From Nitrogeniibacter mangrovi (GTDB taxonomy: Bacteria; Pseudomonadota; Gammaproteobacteria; Burkholderiales; Rhodocyclaceae), in assembly GCF_010983895.1 (NCBI RefSeq), contig NZ_CP048836.1, positions 3,658,001 to 3,722,000 of the forward strand: a stretch of DNA of 64,000 nucleotides, given 5' to 3'. The notes under the pieces were generated by a model. It ran no database searches and was not told where the DNA came from. It saw nothing but the letters and a program-made list of their open reading frames with translations. This document shows, one piece after another, positions 46,577-58,211 of the stretch; position 1 is the stretch's first letter, and every line of letters starts with the position of its first letter. The position numbers and the translations under genes were made by a program.

Positions 46577-48520
46577 TCAGGCCGCGGCCGGGCCGGCCAC
46601 CTGTTCGAGAAAGGCCTGCGCCTGGGCGTGGGTCTCGAAGATCGGCGGCACATGCGGTTCGCACAGCAGGCGGCCCATCTTGAGCTTGAGGAAGGCGCCG
46701 GTGGTGTAGCGCGACACGTGGCGATAGCGCCGGCGCTCCAGGTCGTGCACCATCGCCGCGTAATCGGCCTCGACCTCGGGGTCGATGTCGAAGCGATCGT
46801 AGTTGACGATCACGTCCACCCGCGCCTGATGCTCCGCAAGCACCTGCTCGACGCGCTCGCGGATGGCATCCACGTCCGCGCACGTGCGCACGCGCAGCCC
46901 GTCGAAGTTGATGTAGAGCTGGCCACGCGCGGCGTCGAGGGCGAAGCGGTCCTCCAGGCGCAGATCGAACAGGCGCTCGGCGAGTCCGATCGGGCCCTCG
47001 GCGAACAGGGCCGCGTCCATGCGTGCCGGCGTGCCCACCACCGGCGTGAACGCCATGTGGGCGAGCACGTCACGCTCGAGGTCGATCCCCGGCGCCACTT
47101 CCACCAGTTCGACCCCGGCACGGGTGAGTCGAAACACCGCCCGCTCGGTCACGTACAGCACGGTCTGCCCCGAGGCCAGGGCCTGCTTGGCGCTGAAGGT
47201 GATCTGGCCGACGCGCTCGACGAACTTGGGCGCCCGTCCTTCGGAAGTGATCGCCAGCGTGCCTGCGCCGATGGCCAGCTTGAGCCCGCCGGCGGTGAAG
47301 GTGCCGGCGAACACCACCGTGCGCGCGTTCTGGCTGATGTTGATGAAGCCCCCGGCACCGGCGAGCTTGGCGCCGAAGCGGCTCACGTTCACGTTGCCCT
47401 CGGCGTCCACCTCGGCCATGCCGAGCACCGCCAGGTCGAGCCCGCCGCCGTCGTAGAAGTCGAACTGCTGGTTCTGGGCGACGACGGCGTCGGTGTTCAC
47501 CGCCGCGCCGAAATCGAGCCCGCCGGCGGGCCGGCCGCCGATCACGCCGGGCTCGGCGGTGAGGGTCACGTGCTCGAGCACGCGCTCCTCGTCGGCCACC
47601 GCGGCCACCCCTTCGGGCATGCCGATGCCCAGGTTCACCACCCCGTTGATGGGCAGCTCCAGGGCGCAGCGGCGGGCGATCACCTTGCGCGCATCGAGCG
47701 CCAGCGGCGTGCCCGCGGCACGCGGCGCGCGCACCTCGCCGGAAAAGTACGGCGAATAGGCGGTGGCGAAGGTCTGCCCATGGTGCTCCGCCGGCGCCAC
47801 CACCACCACGTCCACCAAGGTGGCGGGCACGATCACCTGGCGCGGATCGAGCGAGCCGGCGGCCACCACCCGTTCGACCTGGGCGATCACCAGCCCGCCG
47901 CTGTTGCGCGCCGCGCTGGCCATGGCGAAGCTGTCCAGGGTCAGGGCCTCGCGCTCCATCGACAGGTTGCCGCGCTCGTCGGCGCTGGTGGCGCGGATCA
48001 GCGCCACGTGGATCGGGAAGGCCTTGTAGAACAGGTAGTCGGTGTCGCCCAGGCGGGTGAGCGTCACCATGGCCTCGCGGCTGATGGCATTGACCCGCCC
48101 GCCTTCCACGCGCGGATCGACGAAAGTGCCCAGGCCCACCTTGCTGATGACCCCGGGGCGCCCGGCGGCGATGTCGCGGTAAAGATGCGAGATCACCCCC
48201 TGGGGCAGGTTCCAGGCCTCGATGCGCCCCTCCAGCGCCAGTCGGCCGACCTTGGGGATCAGCCCCCAGTGGCCGCCGATCACGCGCCTCAACAGACCGT
48301 CATGGCCCAGGTGGTTGAGCCCGCGCTCCTTGCCGTCGCCCTGCCCGGCGGCGAACACCAGGGTCAGGTCGCGCGGGCTGCCGGTGTCCACGAAGCGCTG
48401 CTCGAGCGCGATCAACAGGGCCTCCGGCACGCCGATGCCGACGAAGCCGGAAGTGGCGATGGTGTCACCGTCGCCGATCAGGGCGACCGCCTCCTCGGCG
48501 GTCACGATGCGGTTGCGCAT
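46577..48520 (-). CDS. Acyl-CoA:carboxylate CoA-transferase (propionate/acetate CoA-transferase type)
   Basis: 647 residues, family I CoA-transferase with fused alpha and beta halves: [20 protein letters not shown] near the start, [20 protein letters not shown] at the second half, then the active-site glutamate in TAEPGVIGG (about 323), [20 protein letters not shown] and [19 protein letters not shown]. Like Pct and acetate CoA-transferases it swaps CoA between short acids. ATG 48520 has GGGAGG upstream. The frame stays open far upstream through dctM; that is a GC-rich artefact, not a fusion. It follows the TRAP permease and probably activates the imported acid. Confidence 0.92.
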   Translation of the reverse strand: MRNRIVTAEEAVALIGDGDTIATSGFVGIGVPEALLIALEQRFVDTGSPRDLTLVFAAGQGDGKERGLNHLGHDGLLRRVIGGHWGLIPKVGRLALEGRIEAWNLPQGVISHLYRDIAAGRPGVISKVGLGTFVDPRVEGGRVNAISREAMVTLTRLGDTDYLFYKAFPIHVALIRATSADERGNLSMEREALTLDSFAMASAARNSGGLVIAQVERVVAAGSLDPRQVIVPATLVDVVVVAPAEHHGQTFATAYSPYFSGEVRAPRAAGTPLALDARKVIARRCALELPINGVVNLGIGMPEGVAAVADEERVLEHVTLTAEPGVIGGRPAGGLDFGAAVNTDAVVAQNQQFDFYDGGGLDLAVLGMAEVDAEGNVNVSRFGAKLAGAGGFINISQNARTVVFAGTFTAGGLKLAIGAGTLAITSEGRAPKFVERVGQITFSAKQALASGQTVLYVTERAVFRLTRAGVELVEVAPGIDLERDVLAHMAFTPVVGTPARMDAALFAEGPIGLAERLFDLRLEDRFALDAARGQLYINFDGLRVRTCADVDAIRERVEQVLAEHQARVDVIVNYDRFDIDPEVEADYAAMVHDLERRRYRHVSRYTTGAFLKLKMGRLLCEPHVPPIFETHAQAQAFLEQVAGPAAA

Positions 48521-48549
48521 GTCTATTCTCCCTCCCAAGTCATGTCGTC

Positions 48550-48585
48550 GGCGGGTGCGATCCGCCCGGCCAGCGGAGCCGGGCC

Positions 48586-48599
<14 letters not shown>
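48550..48599 (-). repeat. REP-like palindromic element overlapping the TRAP large-permease stop
   Basis: Three small hairpins in tandem: GGCGG/CCGCC (48550-48566), GCCCGGC/GCCGGGC (48564-48584) and CCTACG/CGTAGG (48585-48599). On the minus strand it carries the CGTAGGGC word that also starts an arm of the element at 50637-50697. The permease's last codons and stop (TAG) lie within it. Confidence 0.5.
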
Positions 48600-49977
<1,378 letters not shown>

Positions 49978-49979
49978 GA

Positions 49980-50603
49980 TCAGGCCTCCGTCTTTTTCGC
50001 CACGGGGACACGGCCGAGGAACAGCAGCGCCACGATGCGCGTGAGCCGCGCGCACGCGGCCACCCCGAGCAGCCCGATGCCCGCCACCAGCGCGCTCTTG
50101 ATGATCCAGCGATAGGGCAGGCCGGCCGGCGAGCTGGAACGCTCGGCGGTGGCGAACGAATCGGCCACGAAGGGCACCCCGTACCACATCAGCATCGCCA
50201 CGAAGGGCAGCAACAGGCAGACGATGCCGACGAGATCGATCCAGGCCTTGGTGCGCAGGGTGAAGCCGCCGTAGAACAGGTCCACGCGCACATGGTCGTC
50301 GGTGGCCAGGGTCACCGAGAGGCCGAGCATGAACAGGGCGGCGTAGATGTGCCACTGGATCTCCTCGAACTCCACCCGGCCCTCGCCGAACAGGTTCTTC
50401 ATCACCACGTTGATGACGATCACCGCCATCAGGGCGATCCATGCCCACGAGATCGAACGCCCCAGGCGCGCCAGGGCGCCGTCGACGACACGCGAGAAGG
50501 CGGTCTCGGGCAGCTCGGCATGGTGGATGAGAAAGTGCAGGTCGTCCGGATGGTCGTGCGAGATCGCACGCCCCTCGGCCGCCTCGAATTCGCGGTCGCT
50601 CAT
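49980..50603 (-). CDS. TRAP transporter small permease (DctQ family)
   Basis: 207 residues, four helices typical of DctQ ([76 protein letters not shown]), with a longer than usual polar N terminus of about 45 residues. The conserved EEIQWHIY and [10 protein letters not shown] stretches are present. GGGAGA precedes ATG 50603. It follows the binding-protein gene after a structured gap that holds a REP-like inverted repeat. Confidence 0.93.
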   Translation of the reverse strand: MSDREFEAAEGRAISHDHPDDLHFLIHHAELPETAFSRVVDGALARLGRSISWAWIALMAVIVINVVMKNLFGEGRVEFEEIQWHIYAALFMLGLSVTLATDDHVRVDLFYGGFTLRTKAWIDLVGIVCLLLPFVAMLMWYGVPFVADSFATAERSSSPAGLPYRWIIKSALVAGIGLLGVAACARLTRIVALLFLGRVPVAKKTEA

Positions 50604-50636
50604 GGCGTCTCCCTTGCGATGGTGTGGTCGTGGATC

Positions 50637-50697
50637 GGCCGGATGAATCCGGCCCTACGGCGGTCGAATCAAACCGTAGGGCGGGATTCATCCCGCC
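50637..50697 (-). repeat. REP-like inverted repeat between TRAP binding-protein and permease genes
   Basis: Two 24-base arms (50637-50660 and 50674-50697) are inverted copies matching at 22 of 24 positions. Each arm is itself a hairpin: GGCCGGAT-GA-ATCCGGCC in one, GGCGGGAT-GA-ATCCCGCC (as complement) in the other. The two mismatches are the two members of one base pair in that hairpin, a compensatory change. The position fits a 3' stabiliser of the binding-protein message. Confidence 0.75.
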
Positions 50698-50715
50698 ACA
50701 TGCCACGGCAGGCGC

Positions 50716-51786
50716 TTACTGCTTCTCGTCGTTGAAGTCGCGCGGCAGGTAGGCCAGGCCCTTCCAGGTCTGGTAGCTCTTGGAGAAGGCCTCCTGCGAG
50801 TCATAGACGCGCTTGAAGTCGGCGTCCTTGGCGGACTGCTCGGCCATCACCTCGTCGGTGAGCTTCTTGAGCGCATGGAGCATCTTGGTGGGCACCTTCT
50901 CGGTCTTGACGCCCTTGGCCTCGAAGCCGCGGATCACGTCGCCCTGGATCGCCTCGCCCTTGGACAGGTTGCGCATCACCCCGGCGGTGCAGGCGGTGTC
51001 GAACAGCGCGCGACTGGACGGCTGCAGCGCATCCCACACCTGCTTGTTGATGATCAGGTGGAAGGCGGTGTAGGTCTGGTGCCAGCCGGGGAAATAGTTG
51101 TACTTGGCGACCTTGTCGAAGCCCAGCTTCTGATCCACCGCCGGCATCGCGAACTCGGTGGCGTCGATGGCGCCCTTCTCCAGCGCCTGGAAGATCTCCG
51201 AGCCCGGCAGCAGGGTCACGGAGGCGCCGGCCTTCTGCATCACCTGCCCGCCGAGCCCGGCGAAGCGGATCTTGAGCCCCTTGAGATCGTCCATGGTCTT
51301 GATCTCCTTGCGGAACCAGCCGGCCGTCTCGGGCCCGGTGATGCCGCACAGGATCGGGTGGATGTTGCGCTTGCCATAGACGTCCTCGGCCAACGCCTTG
51401 CCGCCGCCGTTGTACCACCAGGCGGTGTATTCCCACGGCTCCATGCCGAAGGGGCGGGCCGAAAACAGCGGCGCAGAGGGAATCTTGCCGGCATCGTAGC
51501 CCAGCCAGGTGTAGCCCGCGTCGATGGTCTTGTCGCGCACCGCGTCGGACAACTCCAGCGGCGGCACCAGGTTGCCCGGCTCGAAGATCTTGAACTGGAT
51601 CTGGCCGTCGGAGGCCGTCTTGAGCATGTCGGCCACCATCTGCACGTTGTCGCCCAGCGCGGGCAGGTGGGACGGGAAGGCGTTGGGCACCTTCCAGCGC
51701 AGCTTGTCGGCCGCATGCACGGCGCCGGCGGCGAGCATCAGGCCGGCGAGCAGGACCAGCGAACGGGGCGTGTTGCGTTGAGTCAT
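50716..51786 (-). CDS. TRAP transporter substrate-binding protein (DctP family, TakP-like)
   Basis: 356 residues with a signal peptide ending AAGAVHA. Matches the TakP/2-oxo-acid branch: WYNGGGKALAEDVYG, GWFRKEIKTMDDLKGLKIRF, AGLGGQVMQKAG, LPGSEIFQALEKGAIDATEF and NYFPGWHQTYTAFHLIINKQ. The arginine of KIRF is the usual carboxylate anchor. AGGAGG lies upstream of ATG 51786. First gene of the operon, behind a sigma54 promoter. Ligand likely a 2-oxo or hydroxy monocarboxylate (inferred from branch). Confidence 0.93.
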   Translation of the reverse strand: MTQRNTPRSLVLLAGLMLAAGAVHAADKLRWKVPNAFPSHLPALGDNVQMVADMLKTASDGQIQFKIFEPGNLVPPLELSDAVRDKTIDAGYTWLGYDAGKIPSAPLFSARPFGMEPWEYTAWWYNGGGKALAEDVYGKRNIHPILCGITGPETAGWFRKEIKTMDDLKGLKIRFAGLGGQVMQKAGASVTLLPGSEIFQALEKGAIDATEFAMPAVDQKLGFDKVAKYNYFPGWHQTYTAFHLIINKQVWDALQPSSRALFDTACTAGVMRNLSKGEAIQGDVIRGFEAKGVKTEKVPTKMLHALKKLTDEVMAEQSAKDADFKRVYDSQEAFSKSYQTWKGLAYLPRDFNDEKQ

Positions 51787-51920
51787 CGGATCTTCCTCCT
51801 GTGGGTCACGGAAAGACCACCGAAGCGAAGCATCCCGGACGCACGCGTCCGCCCCTCCTCCGGCCTGTCTTTGTTGTGCAGCCGGCGCAGGCAAGTGCGC
51901 CGGTCTGGTGCCGTGTTCAT

Positions 51921-51936
51921 TGCAGGGGGCGTGCCA
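51921..51936 (-). promoter_or_regulatory. Sigma54 (-24/-12) promoter of the TRAP operon
   Basis: On the minus strand TGGCACG-CCCC-CTGCA, one base off the TGGCACG-N4-TTGCA consensus, with GG and GC at exact spacing. It lies about 135 bases before the start codon at 51786, and the adjacent upstream gene encodes a sigma54 activator. Confidence 0.85.
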
Positions 51937-51942
51937 GATCCT

Positions 51943-51955
51943 TAAGCAATTGAAT
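51943..51955 (-). promoter_or_regulatory. Candidate IHF site
   Basis: Minus strand ATTCAATTGCTTA, one mismatch to WATCAANNNNTTR. It sits between the sigma54 promoter and the upstream inverted repeat, where IHF normally bends DNA to bring the activator to the polymerase. Confidence 0.5.
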
Positions 51956-52071
51956 GCATGGAGAAAAATATTTTATGGTCGCGCCGGCCAATCCACGGAC
52001 CCGCACACGCCGAACGGCCGCGCCGCGCCGGCGATCCGCGCGGGACGCGGGATGGGGAGCAATTCCGGAAA

Positions 52072-52089
52072 GCCGGACAGGCGTCCGGC
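52072..52089. promoter_or_regulatory. Candidate activator-binding inverted repeat
   Basis: GCCGGAC-AGGC-GTCCGGC, about 140-165 bases upstream of the sigma54 promoter, the usual distance of an enhancer site. It could instead belong to the 3' end of the activator gene (stop at 52111). Confidence 0.4.
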
Positions 52090-52110
52090 CCTGACGACAC
52101 GCCAGCGGCG

Positions 52111-53538
52111 TCAGGCCGGGTCGCCGAAGGCCTTGAGCTTGGCGTAGAGCTGCGAGCGCGACACCCCCAGCAGGCGCGCGGCGCGCGACTTGTCGCCCCC
52201 GGCGCGCGCCAGGGCGGCGCGGATCGCCGCGGCCTCGGCCTGGGCGACCGCGTCGGCGAGGCGCAGGGGCTCGCCGGCCGCCTCGGCCCCGGACGCGGCG
52301 TCGGCCTCGCCGGAGGTACCCATCACGCGCCGGATCGCCGCCGCGTCCAGCGCCTCGCACTCGGCCAGCGCAGTGGCCCGCTCGAGCACGTTACGCAGCT
52401 CGCGCACGTTGCCCGGCCAGGGATGGGCGAGCAGCACATCGAGACCGGAGTCGGTCAGGTACCAGCCGCCGAAACCGGGCTCCTTGGGGATGTCGTCGAG
52501 GATGCGCTCGGCGATCACCGGGATGTCCTCGGGGCGCTCGCGCAGGGCCGGCACGAACAGGGGCAGCACCGCGAGCCGGTAATACAGGTCGGCGCGGAAG
52601 GCCCCCGCCTCAACCTTGGCCTCCAGGTTCTGGCTGGTGGCCGCGACGATGCGCACGTTCACATGCTTGACCGTGTTCGAGCCGAGCGCCTCGAATTCGC
52701 CCTCCTGGAGCACGCGCAGGAACTTGGCCTGGATCGCCGCCGGCATGTCGCCGATCTCGTCGAGGAACAGGGTGCCACCGTCGGCGAGCTCGAACTTGCC
52801 CGGTCGCGCGCGCCGCTCGGCCCCGGTGAAGGCCCCCGGCGCCACGCCGAAGAACTCCGACTCGAGCAGGGTCTCGGGCACCGCCGCCATGTTGACCGCC
52901 ACGAAGGGGCCGCTGGCGCGCGCCGAGGCCAGGTGCAGGGCATGGGCCAGCAGCTCCTTGCCGACGCCGGTCTCCCCCTGCACCAGCACCGCGCCCTCGC
53001 GCAGCGCGAACCGGCGCGCGGTGCTCTTGAGTTCGACGATGGCCGGGCTCACGCCGATGAAACTCGACAGCGAATAGCGCGCCCCGCGCGCCCGCGCCAG
53101 CTCGGCGTTGGCCTGATCGAGCTTGACCTGCAGGCTCTGGAAACGGTCGAGGATGGGTTTGAGGTAGTCGACCCGGTCGTAGAACACGAAGCCCATCGCC
53201 CCCTCGACCTCGCCGGCGGCATTCTTCAGCGGCACCCGGCAGACCACGAAATGCTGCTCACCGAAGTTGAGCAGATCGAGCAGGATCGGGCGCCCGGTCT
53301 CCACCACCTGGCGCATACGGCTCTCGGGGATGATCTCTTCCACCGGCCGGCCGATCGCGGCGTCCGCGTCCTCGATACCGAGCAGCCGGCAATAGGGTTC
53401 GCTGATCCAGGTGATGCGCGCCTCGCGGTCCACCGACAGCGTCCCCTCGCTGATCTCGCCGAACAGACGCAGGGCCTCGCCGAGCCGCGCCGAGGCATCG
53501 TCGCGATTGAGCGGCACCACCCGGGCTTGTTCCCGCAT
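52111..53538 (-). CDS. Sigma54-dependent transcriptional activator with PAS domain
   Basis: 475 residues. PAS sensory domain about 25-125 ([20 protein letters not shown]), then the AAA+ domain with Walker A GETGVGKE (188-195), the sigma54-contact loop GAFTGA (235-240), Walker [12 protein letters not shown] and arginine-finger region. A Fis-type HTH ends the protein ([20 protein letters not shown]). GAGGAGA lies before ATG 53538. No receiver domain, so it senses a signal directly through PAS. It precedes the TRAP operon on the same strand; the -24/-12 promoter and inverted repeat between them make that operon the likely target. Confidence 0.94.
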   Translation of the reverse strand: MREQARVVPLNRDDASARLGEALRLFGEISEGTLSVDREARITWISEPYCRLLGIEDADAAIGRPVEEIIPESRMRQVVETGRPILLDLLNFGEQHFVVCRVPLKNAAGEVEGAMGFVFYDRVDYLKPILDRFQSLQVKLDQANAELARARGARYSLSSFIGVSPAIVELKSTARRFALREGAVLVQGETGVGKELLAHALHLASARASGPFVAVNMAAVPETLLESEFFGVAPGAFTGAERRARPGKFELADGGTLFLDEIGDMPAAIQAKFLRVLQEGEFEALGSNTVKHVNVRIVAATSQNLEAKVEAGAFRADLYYRLAVLPLFVPALRERPEDIPVIAERILDDIPKEPGFGGWYLTDSGLDVLLAHPWPGNVRELRNVLERATALAECEALDAAAIRRVMGTSGEADAASGAEAAGEPLRLADAVAQAEAAAIRAALARAGGDKSRAARLLGVSRSQLYAKLKAFGDPA

Positions 53539-53679
53539 GCTTGTCTCCTCGTTCTTGTCCCGCCATGGTACGCCCTCGCCCGCACGGCGAAAACGGGGGC
53601 GGCACGCCCGGCGCAGGCCATCGTATCCTGTCCCTGTTCGCCACTTCCCGGAGCCGCGCTCCGGCCGCAGGAATGCACC

Positions 53680-54282
53680 ATGCCTTGCTATGAAATCGAC
53701 GGCCTCCGCCCCGTCATCGACCCCGACGCCTACGTCCATCCCGACGCCGTGCTCATCGGCGACGTCATCGTCGGCCCGCGTTGTTACGTGGCCCCGCTCG
53801 CCTCCCTGCGCGGCGACTTCGGCCGCATCGTGCTCGAGGCCGGCTCGAACCTGCAGGACGGTTGCGTCATGCACGGCTATCCCGGCGCCGACACGGTGGT
53901 GGAAGAAGACGGGCACATCGGCCATGGCGCGGTGCTGCACAGCTGCCGCGTGGGGCGCAACGCGCTGGTGGGCATGAACGCGGTGATCATGGACAACGCC
54001 GTCATCGGCGAAGCGGCCTTCGTGGCCGCCTGCGCCTTCGTCAAGGCCGGCATGCAGGTGCCGGCCCGACATCTGGTCGCCGGCATGCCGGCCAAGGTGG
54101 TGCGCGAACTGAGCGACGACGAGATCGCCTGGAAAGAAGACGGCACCCGCATCTACCAGCAACTGACCGGGCGCTGCCTGACCAGCCTGCGCGCTTGCAC
54201 GCCGCTGACCGCCATGGAACCGGGTCGCCGCCGGCTCGAATTCGAGGGCGTGATGTCCCTCGACGACTTCAAGAAGAGCTGA
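53680..54282 (+). CDS. paaY: PaaY/CaiE-type gamma-carbonic-anhydrase-like protein
   Basis: 200 residues of left-handed beta-helix (hexapeptide repeats) with zinc-ligand histidines in VMHGYP and [10 protein letters not shown]. The sequence matches Paa[41 protein letters not shown] and [16 protein letters not shown]. PaaY is a thioesterase protecting the phenylacetate pathway; no other paa gene is in this window, so a detached role is possible. ATG 53680 has AGGA upstream. Divergent from the sigma54 activator and convergent with the LysR gene. Confidence 0.88.
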   Translation: MPCYEIDGLRPVIDPDAYVHPDAVLIGDVIVGPRCYVAPLASLRGDFGRIVLEAGSNLQDGCVMHGYPGADTVVEEDGHIGHGAVLHSCRVGRNALVGMNAVIMDNAVIGEAAFVAACAFVKAGMQVPARHLVAGMPAKVVRELSDDEIAWKEDGTRIYQQLTGRCLTSLRACTPLTAMEPGRRRLEFEGVMSLDDFKKS

Positions 54283-54285
54283 GGC

Positions 54286-55194
54286 TCAGGCCCGCTCCCA
54301 GTAGCCCGGCTGGTTGTAGATCTCGCGCAGGTAATCGACGAAGCAGCGGATCTTGGCCGGCAGGTAGCGCTGCTGCGGATACACCACCTGGATCGGATAG
54401 CTGGAGACGGCGAACGCGTCGAGCACGGTCATGAGCGTGCCGCGGGTCAGCTCCGGCTGGATCTCCCAGGTCGAACGCCAGGCGATGCCCAGCCCCTGGC
54501 GCACCCACTCGAACAGGGACTCGCCGTCGTTGCAGGCCATGTCGCCGTCCACCCGCACCGAGAAGCGCTTGCCTTCGCGCGCGAAGGCCCAGCCGCGCTG
54601 CTGGCCGCCCTGCGGATTGAAGGCCAGGCAGTTGTGCCCGGCGAGCTCCTCGGGCTGCTGCGGAATGCCGTGCCGTTCGAAATACGCCGGCGTGCCGCAC
54701 ACCACCCGATGGTTGGGATAGAGGGGCACCGCCACGTAGTCCGGGTCCACCACCTCGCCGATGCGGATCGCCATGTCGTAGCCCTCGCGCACCAGATCCA
54801 CCACGCTGTCGGTGAAGTTGAAGGACAGCTTCAGGTCCGGGTACTGCATCTTGAAGGCCGGCGCATGGGGGCCCACGTGGCGGCGGCCGAACCCGGCCGG
54901 CGCGGTCACCACCAGATGGCCGCGCACATCATGACGCCCGGCGCTGACGCTGGCCTCCGCCGCCTCGAAATCCTTGAGCAGCTGGCGGCACTGCTCGAGG
55001 AATTCCGCCCCCAGCTCGGTGAGCGTGAGCCCGCGCGTGGACCGGTGCATGAGGCGCACGCCCAGGCGACGCTCGAGCGCGTCGAGGCGCCGCCCCATGA
55101 CCACCGGGGTCACCCCCTCCACCGTCGAGGCGGCGGCAAAGCTGCCCTTCTCGGCCGTCAATACGAAACTTCTGATCTCGGTATACCGATCCAT
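54286..55194 (-). CDS. LysR-family transcriptional regulator
   Basis: 302 residues. HTH: EIRSFVLTAEKGSFAAASTV then TPVVMGRRLDALERRLGVRL; then the effector domain with FNFTDSVVDLVREGYDMAIR and GLGIAWRSTWEI. GGGAGG lies before ATG 55194. Divergent from a cupin gene with 133 bases between, containing a perfect inverted repeat. It ends 3 bases from paaY. Effector unknown. Confidence 0.92.
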   Translation of the reverse strand: MDRYTEIRSFVLTAEKGSFAAASTVEGVTPVVMGRRLDALERRLGVRLMHRSTRGLTLTELGAEFLEQCRQLLKDFEAAEASVSAGRHDVRGHLVVTAPAGFGRRHVGPHAPAFKMQYPDLKLSFNFTDSVVDLVREGYDMAIRIGEVVDPDYVAVPLYPNHRVVCGTPAYFERHGIPQQPEELAGHNCLAFNPQGGQQRGWAFAREGKRFSVRVDGDMACNDGESLFEWVRQGLGIAWRSTWEIQPELTRGTLMTVLDAFAVSSYPIQVVYPQQRYLPAKIRCFVDYLREIYNQPGYWERA

Positions 55195-55216
55195 GGACGC
55201 CCTCCCGGCCTTCCAC

Positions 55217-55235
55217 TCGATACGAAAAGTATCGA
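55217..55235. promoter_or_regulatory. Candidate LysR operator
   Basis: Perfect inverted repeat TCGATAC-GAAAA-GTATCGA, 22 bases upstream of the LysR start in the LysR-cupin gap. Confidence 0.55.
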
Positions 55236-55327
55236 TAGAAACGACTCTAGCAGGAATTCCCAAGGCCGGTGCAAACGTCTATGCTTCGATGGCCTGATCA
55301 CGCGAATCGCCCAAGGAGCGCCCGGGC

Positions 55328-55663
55328 ATGCACGAGTTCAAACGCGGCTCACTGACCGATCCGCTGCCCGCCGCGGCGGCCGACGAGCACGTGACGCCCC
55401 TGATGCACGCCGGCGGCGCCCGCATCGAGCGCATCGTCTCGCACGGACAGGCCAGCCCGCCCGGGTTCTGGTACGACCAGGACCGCGACGAATGGGTGCT
55501 GGTGGTCTCCGGCCGGGGCGTGCTCGCCTTTGCCGACGGACGCCGCGAGACGCTGGAGCCGGGCGACTGGATTTGCTTGCCGGCCGGGTGCCGGCACCGG
55601 GTGGAGGAGACACACTCACCCACGGTGTGGCTGGCGGTGCATCTGCCGCGAGCCGATACGTGA
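55328..55663 (+). CDS. Cupin-2 domain protein
   Basis: 111 residues, single cupin barrel: ERIVSHGQASPPGFWYDQDR, DEWVLVVSGRGVLAFADG, LEPGDWICLPAGCRHRVEET. The first-motif ligands are partly replaced (no HxH), so metal binding is uncertain; the second motif has PGDWICLPAGCRH. AAGGAG precedes ATG 55328. Divergent from the LysR gene and probably its target. Function unknown. Confidence 0.88.
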   Translation: MHEFKRGSLTDPLPAAAADEHVTPLMHAGGARIERIVSHGQASPPGFWYDQDRDEWVLVVSGRGVLAFADGRRETLEPGDWICLPAGCRHRVEETHSPTVWLAVHLPRADT

Positions 55664-55793
55664 GCGAGTGAACCATAAGACTCGACAAGCGAGCACACCC
55701 AGGACGCGAGCCGGCGTTTCGACCGGCAGCGTCTAGAATTCACAGTTCCGTCCGGCGCCCTGCGCCGGCCCATCTTTTTCGAGGTTGAACGCC

Positions 55794-57953
55794 ATGACCG
55801 AACGTACCCAGATCGGTGGCCTGCAGGTCGCCAACGAACTGAAGTCCCTGCTTGAAAACGATATCCTGCCGGGCACCGGCGTCACCGCCGAGCAGTTCTG
55901 GTCCGGCCTCGATGCCATCGTCAGCGACCTGGCGCCGAAGAACGCCGCCCTGCTCGCCAAGCGCGACGAACTGCAATCCAAGCTGGACGCCTGGCACAAG
56001 GCCAACGGCAAGGGCGAGTTCGGCGCCTACAAGGCCTTCCTCGAAGAGATCGGCTACCTGGTGCCGGTCGGCCCCGACTTCCAGATCGAGACCGCCAACG
56101 TCGAACCCGAGATCGCCGTCCAGGCCGGCCCGCAGCTGGTGGTGCCGGTCATGAACGCCCGCTTCGCGCTCAACGCCGCCAACGCTCGCTGGGGCAGCCT
56201 CTATGACGCCCTCTACGGCACCGACGTGCTGCCGGAGACCGGCGGCGCCGAGAAGGGCAGCAGCTTCAACCCGGTGCGCGGCGCCAAGGTCGTGGCCTAC
56301 GCCCGCGACTTCCTCGACGACGCCGCCACCCTGAGCGACGCCTCCCACAGCGACGCCATCCGCTACAGCGTGCACGACGGCAAGCTCGTCGTGGCGCTCA
56401 AGGACGGCAGCACCACCGGCCTGGCCGACGACGCCCAGTTCGCCGGCTACCAGGGCGACGCCGCCAACCCCACCGCGGTGCTGCTGCAACAGCACGGCCT
56501 GCACTTCGAGATCCAGTTCGACCGCAACCACCCCATCGGCAAGGATGACGCCGCCGGCATCAAGGACGTGCTCGTCGAGGCCGCGCTGACCACCATCATG
56601 GACTGCGAGGACTCCGTGGCCGCCGTGGACGCCGAAGACAAGGCGCTGGCCTACGGCAACTGGCTGGGCCTCATGAAGGGCACCCTGACCGAGTCCGTGA
56701 GCAAGGGCGGCAAGACATTCACCCGCGCCATGAACCCCGACCGCGAGTACACCGCGCCGGCCGGCGGCACCCTGACCCTCAAGGGCCGCTCCATGCTGTT
56801 CGTGCGCAACGTGGGCCACCTGATGACCAACCCGGCCATCCTCTGGGGCGAAGGCAAGGAAATCCCCGAAGGCATCATGGACGCCATGTTCACCGCCTGC
56901 GCCGCCATCCACGACCTGAAGGGCAACGGCGCCTTCCGCAACTCCACCACCGGCAGCATCAACATCGTCAAGCCGAAGATGCACGGCCCGGAAGAAGTCG
57001 CCTTCACCGTCGAACTGTTCGGCCGCGTCGAAGAGGCCCTCGGCCTGCCGAAGAACACCATGAAGGTCGGCATCATGGACGAGGAGCGCCGCACCTCGGT
57101 GAACCTCAAGGAATGCATCCGCGCCGCCAAGGAGCGCGTCGTGTTCATCAACACCGGCTTCCTCGATCGCACCGGTGACGAGATCCACACCAGCATGGAG
57201 GCCGGCCCGTTCGCGCCCAAGGCCAAGCTCAAGACCATGAAGTGGATCCTCACCTACGAGGACCAGAACGTGGACGTGGGTCTGGCCTGCGGCCTGTCCG
57301 GCCGTGCCCAGATCGGCAAGGGCATGTGGCCCGTGCCCGACAACATGGCCGACATGATGGCCGCCAAGATCGGCCATCCCAAGTCCGGCGCCAACACCGC
57401 CTGGGTGCCCTCGCCCACCGCCGCCACCCTGCACGCCCTGCACTACCACATGGTCAACGTGTTCGAACTGCAGAAGGAGATCAAGGATCGCACCCCGGCC
57501 AACGTGGACGACATCCTCGACATCCCGCTGCTGGGCGACCAGCAACTGACGGCCGACGAGATCCAGCGCGAGCTCGACAACAACGCCCAGGGCATCCTCG
57601 GCTACGTGGTGCGCTGGGTCGACCAGGGCGTCGGCTGCTCCAAGGTGCCCGACATCAACGACGTCGGCCTCATGGAAGACCGCGCCACCCTGCGCATCTC
57701 CAGCCAGCACATCGCCAACTGGCTGCACCACGGCATCTGCTCCGCCGAACAGGTGCTGGAGACCATGAAGCGCATGGCCAAGGTGGTGGACGGCCAGAAC
57801 GCGGGTGACCCCGCCTACACGCCGATGGCGCCGGCCTTCGACGGCATCGCCTTCCAGGCCGCCTGCGACCTGGTGTTCAAGGGTCGCGAGCAGCCCTCCG
57901 GCTACACCGAGCCGCTGCTGCACGCCCACCGCCTGACGGTGAAGGCGCAGTAA
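55794..57953 (+). CDS. glcB: Malate synthase G
   Basis: Condenses glyoxylate and acetyl-CoA to malate in the glyoxylate route. 719 residues, the length of isoform G (E. coli GlcB 723). [80 protein letters not shown] and [20 protein letters not shown] cover the TIM barrel and glyoxylate/Mg site. GAGG lies nine bases before ATG 55794; a TTG three codons upstream is in frame. A -10-like TAGAAT is at about 55734. A strong terminator follows. No isocitrate lyase or glycolate gene here. Confidence 0.97.
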   Translation: MTERTQIGGLQVANELKSLLENDILPGTGVTAEQFWSGLDAIVSDLAPKNAALLAKRDELQSKLDAWHKANGKGEFGAYKAFLEEIGYLVPVGPDFQIETANVEPEIAVQAGPQLVVPVMNARFALNAANARWGSLYDALYGTDVLPETGGAEKGSSFNPVRGAKVVAYARDFLDDAATLSDASHSDAIRYSVHDGKLVVALKDGSTTGLADDAQFAGYQGDAANPTAVLLQQHGLHFEIQFDRNHPIGKDDAAGIKDVLVEAALTTIMDCEDSVAAVDAEDKALAYGNWLGLMKGTLTESVSKGGKTFTRAMNPDREYTAPAGGTLTLKGRSMLFVRNVGHLMTNPAILWGEGKEIPEGIMDAMFTACAAIHDLKGNGAFRNSTTGSINIVKPKMHGPEEVAFTVELFGRVEEALGLPKNTMKVGIMDEERRTSVNLKECIRAAKERVVFINTGFLDRTGDEIHTSMEAGPFAPKAKLKTMKWILTYEDQNVDVGLACGLSGRAQIGKGMWPVPDNMADMMAAKIGHPKSGANTAWVPSPTAATLHALHYHMVNVFELQKEIKDRTPANVDDILDIPLLGDQQLTADEIQRELDNNAQGILGYVVRWVDQGVGCSKVPDINDVGLMEDRATLRISSQHIANWLHHGICSAEQVLETMKRMAKVVDGQNAGDPAYTPMAPAFDGIAFQAACDLVFKGREQPSGYTEPLLHAHRLTVKAQ

Positions 57954-57974
57954 GCCAAAACCGGGCGCAAACAG

Positions 57975-58011
57975 AAACGCCAGCCGGCGGTGCCGTGCTG
58001 GCGTTTTTTTT
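57975..58011 (+). terminator. glcB terminator
   Basis: A 10-bp stem (AAACGCCAGC with GCTGGCGTTT, 12-base loop) followed by T8, 22 bases after the stop. The rest of the gap to 58211 holds nothing recognisable. Confidence 0.88.
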
Positions 58012-58211
58012 GACGGGTGCGCGTTCGCAAACGACGCTTGACGCCCGGAGCGCTCGGTCGATGCCGGGTGACCACACCGTGACCACCGAGCCGTAGCGAC
58101 CACCCTACAGCTCCGGAACAGCAGGCGGTGCTTGCGCACCGACACGCCTTCCTGCCCATCGGCGAACAACCGTCGCCCATTCGCCGAGAAGAACCGCCAC
58201 ACTGAGGCTCG

